A DNA stretch of 5,379 nucleotides from NCBI GenBank assembly GCA_003135315.1, contig PLBD01000006.1:1-5379 (forward strand). Direction: 5' to 3'. Below, one piece after another: positions 1 to 5,379 of this stretch. Origin of the DNA: Acidobacteriaceae bacterium (GTDB taxonomy: Bacteria; Acidobacteriota; Terriglobia; Terriglobales; Acidobacteriaceae). Position numbers and translations under genes: made by a program. The stretch's first letter is position 1. Each line of letters starts with the position of its first letter. The notes under the pieces are model-generated. The model was given only the letters and a program-made list of their open reading frames with translations, made no database searches and was not told where the DNA came from.

Positions 1-2042
1 TACCGAAAGGGTTCCGCATTTCGCGATGCATTCCGCGCGTGGGATTTGGCGATCACTTCAAACAGCCGCTCCAGGCGTTCTGCCGCCGTCGTGGTCACGA
101 TCTTTTCTGGCTCGTGCCCCATTTTTGTGAGAAGCAAGCGGGCCGGACGTGTCTTGTGGAGCTCCAGTCCGAGATCCGCAAACGCAGCTTCATACCGCTT
201 AACGATGCGCGGAATCATGTCGTTGAGGACGAGCGTCTTACCAGACAGCTCGGTTTGGTAGCTTTCCCGGACGAGCGCGTCAAAGACATTTGGGTCCAGG
301 AGGTCCTCGATGTCCGCTTCGGGCGGTTTGGCTGAAGCGGCATAGGCTTCCGTGACGAACATTATATTTTCATCGCGCACCAACTTTGCCTTCAGTAGCT
401 GCTCTTTGGTGGAACGCGCCTGCTTTTCATCATCGAGGAGCACCAGCACTCGGAGTCTCTCGGATGTCAAAAGCGCCACCATATAGCTGATCTTTGGCGC
501 GCCACCTGCCGGCGTAATAGTTAACTCCGGCGGCAGCCCTTTCTTGCCGACACTGTGCAGGTATTCTGATGCGGACGCCAAGATCCAATAATCCGTTACC
601 CCCTCCACAACCAGATTGTTGGGGCCAACAAAAAGGCTCTGTGCAAGGGAATAACCGAGAGCAAGCTGAAGCGGAAAGAGCGTTCTGGCGTCGCCAGTCG
701 GATCGTTCGATACCGTCGTTCCTGAATCCTGGTCAATGTTCACTGTTCGCACGGCAGCGAGGTTTTCCGTGGGCACCATGAAGGGCGAATGTGTCGTGTA
801 AATGATTTGGTTCTTGAAATCCACATTAAGATGCCGAAGCAGATCCCCTTGCGATAGCGCATGCAAGTGAAGTCCTGGCTCGTCGAGCAGTAAAACCGCG
901 TTCTCGGCGGAGCCGCCTCGCGTGTCCGCCGAAAATGCGATGTAGAAGGAGAAGAACCATTTTAGCCCGCGACTGCGCTCATCGAGATTGACTTCGACGT
1001 CGTATACCGATGTTGGATCAGACACGAACGTATCAAGATGATTGGCATCCGGACTGAAGCGCACTTTAAGCGCGCGGTCTTTCCAAAGCCTACGCAGCTC
1101 GGTCGTCACCACGGCGCCGGCGCGATGGGCGAGCTGGTTCCGGGTTTCGTGATCGTCCGCAGCATTTAAGGTGTGCAGTTGCTGAGGATCAAGACCTGCA
1201 ACCTTGCACATTTTCTCAAAGTTCTCGTCCGCCTTGGTCAACTTGGATGGATTTGCAGCCTTGCGCGCGAGATATTCGGCGATGTTCTGGTGGCCCACCA
1301 ACTCCGGGTAGTCTTCTACATACACGAAGATCGGCATTCGCGTGACAACCCAGCCTCGGGCCTTTTCCCAGGCAGGGCCGTCGTTGACGATTTGTGCGGC
1401 AGTCTTCTCCAGTTCAGCGAGTAACCCATCCGCCGTCTCTGGCAGAGTAACTTTCGAAGTTGATAGGACCGTGCGAAAGGTTGCCAGCCCGGGGGCTGCG
1501 CGCGCGGCCCAAGTCGGCCCGTCGGTGGAGGTGGCCAGGGCGATCTTAAGTTGGTTAAGTGCGGAAACCACTTTTGCTTTTGGGTCAACTTCAAGCTGAT
1601 CTGCTGTCGATTCGACGATCGGCACCATCGTTTGGACGCGCGCATCAATGTCACTCTTCGAAAAGGCGAGCGGCTTCAGATCGACGAATCCCACCCAAAG
1701 TAGGTCGGCTTTGTAGTTGCGTCCGACGTCCACTTCACTAACACCTGAAGCTCGCGGAAACATTGTCGCAAGCTCATGCTGTTCCTGTTTGTCGAGTGCC
1801 CATCGTGTCCGAACGACGGGCGTGTCGTCTTTGCATTCGGTCAAACGCCGATGTCGTGGAAAGTCCTTAATCGGCGACAGATTCTTTATGCCACCTGGGG
1901 GATTAAGAGCTCGCAAGGCTAGCAGTAGATTCGATTTTCCGCTCTCGTTACGCCCTACCAGACTGGTGATCTTGGCAACCTTCACGTGACCGCTGTCAGT
2001 GATCGAGCGGTAATTCGTAATCTGGAATTCCACCAATTGCAT
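1..2042 (-). CDS. OLD-family ATPase-Toprim nuclease, 3' end at or beyond the window edge
   Basis: The frame is open from ATG at 2042 to the left edge, 680 complete codons without a stop; the next codon begins TA and may be a stop. The N-terminus is an ABC/AAA-type ATPase: Walker A GRNESGKSN (30-38), signature-like ERSRGLKWFFSF (355-366), Walker B AVLLLDEP (382-389, D387/E388) and a switch-histidine motif TTHSP (416-420). Some 315 residues separate Walker A from the signature, room for the insertion and dimerisation region usual in OLD proteins. A Toprim domain follows: LVVEGVTD (477-484, E480), TPAGGAPK (510-517), VLVLLDDEK (532-540) and DIEDLLDP (577-584). OLD proteins are ATP-linked, metal-dependent DNA nucleases; GajA of Gabija, overcoming-lysogenization-defect protein of phage P2 and retron-linked forms belong to this superfamily. 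No signal peptide or membrane segment is visible, so it is likely cytoplasmic. Being third in the operon suggests a role in the same defence response. An ATPase sensor without nuclease activity is an alternative. Confidence 0.9.
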   Translation of the reverse strand, partial: MQLVEFQITNYRSITDSGHVKVAKITSLVGRNESGKSNLLLALRALNPPGGIKNLSPIKDFPRHRRLTECKDDTPVVRTRWALDKQEQHELATMFPRASGVSEVDVGRNYKADLLWVGFVDLKPLAFSKSDIDARVQTMVPIVESTADQLEVDPKAKVVSALNQLKIALATSTDGPTWAARAAPGLATFRTVLSTSKVTLPETADGLLAELEKTAAQIVNDGPAWEKARGWVVTRMPIFVYVEDYPELVGHQNIAEYLARKAANPSKLTKADENFEKMCKVAGLDPQQLHTLNAADDHETRNQLAHRAGAVVTTELRRLWKDRALKVRFSPDANHLDTFVSDPTSVYDVEVNLDERSRGLKWFFSFYIAFSADTRGGSAENAVLLLDEPGLHLHALSQGDLLRHLNVDFKNQIIYTTHSPFMVPTENLAAVRTVNIDQDSGTTVSNDPTGDARTLFPLQLALGYSLAQSLFVGPNNLVVEGVTDYWILASASEYLHSVGKKGLPPELTITPAGGAPKISYMVALLTSERLRVLVLLDDEKQARSTKEQLLKAKLVRDENIMFVTEAYAASAKPPEADIEDLLDPNVFDALVRESYQTELSGKTLVLNDMIPRIVKRYEAAFADLGLELHKTRPARLLLTKMGHEPEKIVTTTAAERLERLFEVIAKSHARNASRNAEPFR

Positions 2043-2047
2043 TTCGG

Positions 2048-2055
2048 CCTCCCCC
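2048..2055 (-). promoter_or_regulatory. Strong ribosome binding site of the OLD-family gene
   Basis: GGGGGAGG on the minus strand lies within the 24-base gap after the methyltransferase stop. Its GGAGG core is five bases from the ATG at 2042-2040. It is the best Shine-Dalgarno sequence in the window and fixes the start of the third gene. No promoter fits in so short a gap, so transcription should come from upstream in the operon. Confidence 0.8.
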
Positions 2056-2066
2056 TTGTTCCTGCC

Positions 2067-4394
2067 CTACCCCACGTTCACCGGCACCAGCGTCATGGTG
2101 TCATTCCCAAAAATATCGATGACCTTGACCGCGACCGTGTACCGCCCAGGCCGGTCATAGCTATGCTCCGCAGTCGTCAACTCCAGCGCCCTGCTCTGCC
2201 GCGTCCGGAAACTCTGCCACTCATTCTCGAAGATATACCCGCCCGTCCACCTTTCCTCAAACTCGATCGGCGACACGTAAGGCACCGGACGCGGCTCTTC
2301 GACCCCTGAGCCCTTGGGAACCTTGATGATTTCCTTTCGGCTCATGTAGTCGAAATCCACGGCCCAATAGTCCACCCAGTCAGTCCATTTCTTCGTCAGA
2401 ACCTCACGGGTCACAGCCCCCGCCTTATCCTTGCTCACCTTGATGAGCTGTCCCTGCTCGCAGAGGACGTCGCTCTTACCTTCCTTCATCGCCGCGATGG
2501 CCGCGTCGGCAGCACCCTGCGTGTAGTACACGGAGAAGTCGGTGAGTTCGATCCTGACCTCGAGCTTGCGCTTCTTGTCATAGCGGGGCGTGGCTTCCAC
2601 AAAGCTGATGTCGTGGAAGACCACCTGCCCCTTGTCCACCGCGCGTTTATCGAACACCTCTGCCGGGATGTACTTCGGCGACAGATCGATACCCTTCTGC
2701 TTGGCCTCTTCCAGCACGGCCGGGAACAGGCCCATTTCAAACTCGAAGGCGAGCACGTCCACCCGCGAGGCACCGCGCTTGCGACACTCGGTGATGACCT
2801 CCTCGACGAACAGGCGGCCCACCGGAAGGTTGATTGGCCCGACAACGACCAGACGACCACCATTCTTGCCGTGGAAGAATGACTCACCTTCGAGCGGCTG
2901 TGCCTTGTAGGCGCGGAGGATCAGCTCGCGAAAATCATGCTCCTTGCGCGCGAGCGCCAGTTCCTTTTGCGTGCCTGTCAGTCGGCCCCCGACGTTGAGA
3001 TACGCCTGACGCTCGTAACGGCCGAGGTTCAGGACCTCAAATGCGCGGAACGGCTTGTCCGCTGCTTTCAATTCACGCTGTACACCAATGAGGCGCTTGC
3101 GTGTAGTGTGAATCCCGAACTTGCCGAGATCTGCAGCGATCCATTTCCGACCTAACTTTTCAGCGACCGCTGCAGTTGTGCCGGAACCGCAGAAGAAGTC
3201 AGCAATCAACTCACCCCCGCTGCTGCTCGCGCTTACGATGCGTTCAATAAGAGCCTCAGGCTTTTGTGTGGGATAGTCTGTGTTCTCGTTACTTTGCCTC
3301 ACCGAATTGCCAGGAATATCCGTCCAAACGTTCGGACGCTGCTTACCCTTCTCTAGGCGCTCGGATAAGTAGTATTTCTCGCGGATCGAATTATCAGTGA
3401 AATAGAGGCGTCGATCGTTTTCCAGAGCCCGCATTCGCTCCTCTTTGAATCTCCAGCCTTTTGTAGGGGGCGGCCATGCTCTGCCGTCCTTGTCGACGTA
3501 TGTATACTTTAGGTTCTCCCGATGCGCGGGGTTAATAATCGGTTGCGTGTTATAGCGCCCGCGGCCGTCGCCGTCGTCCTGCTTAAATGACGCAATATCT
3601 TCGGCCGTTAAGCCCTCAATCATTGGTGTGAAATGATAGCGATCAGATTTCGAGTACCATAGAATGTAGTCCGCGTTTCGCGGCAAGTTGTTGAAGACTG
3701 GCTTTCCTGCAGATGTTCGCTGCCATATGATTTCATTTCGGAAATAGGCCTCGCCGAATACTTCATTCATCGCAAAACGCAAATGAGCGCTTAGTCTAGA
3801 GTCGCACTGCACATAGATACTTGCTTCATCCGCAAGAAGATCTTTCATCAAGATTAAACGCTCGTAGATCATCGCTACAAACGAATCTGCACCGCGGCCC
3901 CAAGTATCGCGATAAGCAATTTGTTCTAGGAGGTTTGCCTCCTTGTGAAAGGTCTCCCCGCCAACCTCGATATCCATACTGAAATCGGCGCCAACGTCGA
4001 ACGGCGGATCAATATAGATAAGCTTCAAGCCCCCCGCGTCCTCGATCTGTTGACGAAGCGATCCACTCTTGAGCGAAGACAGAATCAACTTGTTGTCGCC
4101 CCAGATGAGTTTGTTAGTCCATCCCTTTTGTTGACGGCCGCGGGAATCAAACATGTCCTCCTGCATCTTCGTTTCAGAGCGAGGCTCATCGATGTGCTCC
4201 AGCGACTGGAACGGAAGCACGGTCGTGCAGACCTCACGGGACTTGCCGTTCCAGACGAGTTCCACCTCGCGCTTGTCCTCAAACAGGATAAAGCGGTACT
4301 TGTCGGGGAGCGGCTTGCCCTGCTGGATTAGCTGCACGAGATCGCGCTTCTCGGCATCCGACAGGTCATAGGCTTCTTTTAACGGTCGGGCCAT
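2067..4394 (-). CDS. Type III Mod-like site-specific DNA adenine methyltransferase (beta class)
   Basis: Complete, 775 residues, ATG at 4394, TAG at 2069-2067. It is expected to transfer a methyl group from S-adenosylmethionine to adenine N6 in a recognition site and to give sequence specificity to the Res subunit. Motifs run in beta-class order: a lead-in NKLIWGDNKLIL (94-105), catalytic motif IV DPPF (129-132), a variable middle that should hold the target recognition domain, motif X-like TQKPEALIERIV (376-387), and the SAM-binding loop ADFFCGSGTTA (398-408). DPPF replaces the commoner DPPY. A further mixed alpha/beta region follows (about 510-620). The end (about 740-775) resembles the last strands of a PKD-type beta sandwich, with YDRPGRYTVAVKVID. 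EcoP1I/EcoP15I Mod proteins are about 645 residues, so this one is longer. The start is chosen from the MARPLKEAYD N-terminus, the two-base gap after Res and the AGGA site. The central segment is lower in GC than the flanks. Confidence 0.93.
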   Translation of the reverse strand: MARPLKEAYDLSDAEKRDLVQLIQQGKPLPDKYRFILFEDKREVELVWNGKSREVCTTVLPFQSLEHIDEPRSETKMQEDMFDSRGRQQKGWTNKLIWGDNKLILSSLKSGSLRQQIEDAGGLKLIYIDPPFDVGADFSMDIEVGGETFHKEANLLEQIAYRDTWGRGADSFVAMIYERLILMKDLLADEASIYVQCDSRLSAHLRFAMNEVFGEAYFRNEIIWQRTSAGKPVFNNLPRNADYILWYSKSDRYHFTPMIEGLTAEDIASFKQDDGDGRGRYNTQPIINPAHRENLKYTYVDKDGRAWPPPTKGWRFKEERMRALENDRRLYFTDNSIREKYYLSERLEKGKQRPNVWTDIPGNSVRQSNENTDYPTQKPEALIERIVSASSSGGELIADFFCGSGTTAAVAEKLGRKWIAADLGKFGIHTTRKRLIGVQRELKAADKPFRAFEVLNLGRYERQAYLNVGGRLTGTQKELALARKEHDFRELILRAYKAQPLEGESFFHGKNGGRLVVVGPINLPVGRLFVEEVITECRKRGASRVDVLAFEFEMGLFPAVLEEAKQKGIDLSPKYIPAEVFDKRAVDKGQVVFHDISFVEATPRYDKKRKLEVRIELTDFSVYYTQGAADAAIAAMKEGKSDVLCEQGQLIKVSKDKAGAVTREVLTKKWTDWVDYWAVDFDYMSRKEIIKVPKGSGVEEPRPVPYVSPIEFEERWTGGYIFENEWQSFRTRQSRALELTTAEHSYDRPGRYTVAVKVIDIFGNDTMTLVPVNVG
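3241..3960 (-). other. Probable target-recognition segment of the methyltransferase, with lowered GC
   Basis: This part covers roughly residues 145-385 of the methyltransferase, between the DPPF motif and the SAM-binding loop. In beta-class enzymes the target recognition domain sits there. Hand counting gives about 49% GC (355 of 720), against 53-70% in four sampled 60-base blocks between 2461 and 2820 of the same gene. The boundaries are approximate. Assignment as the recognition domain rests on position in the family layout, not on a recognised fold. Confidence 0.5.
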
Positions 4395-4396
4395 GC

Positions 4397-5379
4397 TTAA
4401 GATTCCTGGTATTCGGTAAAGCCCGCCACGAGGGCTGCGAATGTCTTCGGCGTGTGCCGTTCGAATCCTTCCTGATCTACATAGAGGAACCGGTAGACAA
4501 CACCGCCGTCCTTCCGGCTTGCCTCGGTGGCATCCGCACACCACTGCCGCAGGCGCTCCATCTTGCGCGGTAGATCTAGCTCCGCCCTGCCCTTGGTCTC
4601 CACAACCCAGATCGTACCGTCCGATCTTCGGACGATAAAGTCGGGGGTATAGGTCGACAGATCCCCATCGGCCTTCACGTAGTCAATCTTGAAGCCCACG
4701 GCCAGGTAGTTCTTGCCGAACGCCGCAACGTCCGCCGCGTCGTCTAGGAACCGGGCAAACGCCAATTCAAATCCGCCGGCATTAGGCTCTCCGACGATCT
4801 TGGAGAAGATCGACTTCTTGGCCGCCAGATATGGTCGCGCATCGGTGCGAAACGGTCGCGTCTCACGCAGTCGAATGCGGTCCTCGATCCGAGTGACACC
4901 GGTCTCCTTTACGGTCAGCTCATTGATGGCGCTCTTAAAGGCGTCGAAGAGGGTCTTGCCAGCTTCGGACTCGGACAAGTTGCGCAGCACCACTGGATCA
5001 TCCAAATCGACCGGAGACGGCGTGAACAGATACTCACGTACAAAGGTCTTGACCTTGCCGTAGAGCACATCGTAGCCGCCGACCAGGCGCATATCTTTCA
5101 GCAGCTGCTTGGTGAAGAAACCCACCACCGACCGATAGTCGGCCGAACCTGCGCTGTCGAGCTGTATCGTGTGGTGCGTTTCACCGTCGAGCATCGTCTT
5201 GAAGACAATCTCGCGCGTCTCCTCCAGAGTAAACGGCTTCAGCGGCAACCGGCGGTTGCCGAGTGCGCTCGGATCGAGCGCCTCCAGGTCCTTGAACTCG
5301 CGACTGAAACGCCGGCTGAGTTTGGGCAGCTCGATGTCCAGCTCGTCCAGATTCTTGTCCGCGTTTTCTTTGTCGACCT
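4397..5379 (-). CDS. Type III-like restriction subunit (Res), C-terminal part with PD-(D/E)XK nuclease domain; 5' end outside window
   Basis: Partial gene. The frame is open from the right edge to the TAA at 4399-4397, giving 326 residues. The TTG at 5248 is in frame but is not a believable start, because 43 codons upstream of it are also open. Residues below count from the first complete codon. The last third matches the nuclease domain of type III Res proteins: an acidic helix FELAFARFLD (about 203-212, E204), a YTPDFIV strand (D246) and VVETKG (E260, K262). Together these form an intact PD-(D/E)XK site, expected to cut unmodified DNA. Type III Res proteins are usually about 900-1000 residues with an N-terminal SF2 helicase; that part would lie upstream and is inferred, not seen. 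The region from about 70 to 200 is probably the linker between helicase and nuclease. The gene is two bases from the methyltransferase, its likely partner. A lone DEAD/DEAH helicase-nuclease of a related defence system is the main alternative. Confidence 0.88.
   Translation of the reverse strand, partial: VDKENADKNLDELDIELPKLSRRFSREFKDLEALDPSALGNRRLPLKPFTLEETREIVFKTMLDGETHHTIQLDSAGSADYRSVVGFFTKQLLKDMRLVGGYDVLYGKVKTFVREYLFTPSPVDLDDPVVLRNLSESEAGKTLFDAFKSAINELTVKETGVTRIEDRIRLRETRPFRTDARPYLAAKKSIFSKIVGEPNAGGFELAFARFLDDAADVAAFGKNYLAVGFKIDYVKADGDLSTYTPDFIVRRSDGTIWVVETKGRAELDLPRKMERLRQWCADATEASRKDGGVVYRFLYVDQEGFERHTPKTFAALVAGFTEYQES
4404..4407 (-). promoter_or_regulatory. Ribosome binding site of the methyltransferase gene
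   Basis: AGGA on the minus strand, nine bases before the ATG at 4394-4392. It lies inside the last codons of the Res gene. Its spacing supports the start at 4394 over the in-frame upstream ATG at 4544, which would give 50 extra residues overlapping Res. The core is short, so coupling to translation of Res probably matters. Confidence 0.55.

Noticed and set aside
39..335. 98-residue plus-strand open frame near the left edge
   Set aside because: It is antisense to the Toprim and C-terminal part of the OLD-family gene and has no family features.
1316..1654. 112-residue minus-strand open frame
   Set aside because: It lies in another frame inside the OLD-family gene, whose own frame is open throughout and carries the expected motifs.
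2043..2066. Promoter or terminator between mod and the OLD-family gene
   Set aside because: Only 24 bases are available, mostly taken by the ribosome binding site, with no inverted repeat followed by a T run.
2486..2887. 133-residue minus-strand open frame inside the methyltransferase gene
   Set aside because: It is a frame-shifted reading of the Mod coding sequence, Ser/Arg-rich and without motifs.
3945..4331. 128-residue plus-strand open frame
   Set aside because: It is antisense to the methyltransferase, over the DPPF motif region, with no recognisable domain; long antisense frames are common in GC-rich coding DNA.
2067..4394. Phase-variable repeat tract in mod, as in some type III systems
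   Set aside because: No tandem short repeats or long homopolymers were seen in the gene; the longest runs are about five bases.
4395..4544. Longer methyltransferase start at 4544 adding 50 residues
   Set aside because: The extension overlaps the conserved end of the Res gene, and its residues are Cys/Arg/Gly-rich without family character. The ATG at 4394 has a spaced AGGA site and a typical N-terminus.
4713..5063. 116-residue plus-strand open frame
   Set aside because: It is antisense to the Res gene, with Ser/Arg-rich low-complexity content and no ribosome site that would support it.
5246..5248. TTG at 5248 as the start of a separate 283-residue protein
   Set aside because: The frame stays open for 43 more codons to the window edge with plausible protein sequence, and the product would be only the end of a Res subunit.

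Overview
The window holds one compact, fully coding, minus-strand cassette of three genes, read from right to left. It looks like a bacterial anti-phage (restriction-modification type) locus. Hand counts on sampled 60-base blocks give about 53-70% GC in most of the methyltransferase gene and about 49% in its central part. Clear Shine-Dalgarno sites and this base composition suggest a bacterium of moderate to high GC, perhaps a proteobacterium, but nothing here fixes the taxon.

Layout in transcription order. (1) 5379-4397: the C-terminal 326 residues of a type III-like restriction (Res) subunit. It ends in a PD-(D/E)XK nuclease domain with its catalytic residues intact. The helicase part expected upstream lies outside the window. 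(2) 4394-2067: a complete 775-residue beta-class (type III Mod-like) adenine methyltransferase, starting two bases after the Res stop. (3) 2042 to the left edge: an OLD-family protein of at least 680 residues, with an ABC-type ATPase domain followed by a Toprim nuclease domain. It starts 24 bases after the Mod stop, behind a strong ribosome binding site. Its frame is open to the last complete codon in the window. The following codon is TAN, so it may stop exactly at the edge or continue.

The tight spacing implies one mRNA whose promoter lies beyond position 5379. Mod would methylate host DNA at a recognition site and Res would translocate on and cut unmethylated DNA. The OLD-family protein adds a second ATP-linked nuclease, which is not part of a classical type III system. 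A helicase/nuclease, methylase and ATPase/nuclease in one operon is the main point of interest. No tRNA, rRNA, CRISPR array, mobile element, simple-sequence repeat tract or intergenic stretch above 24 bases was seen.
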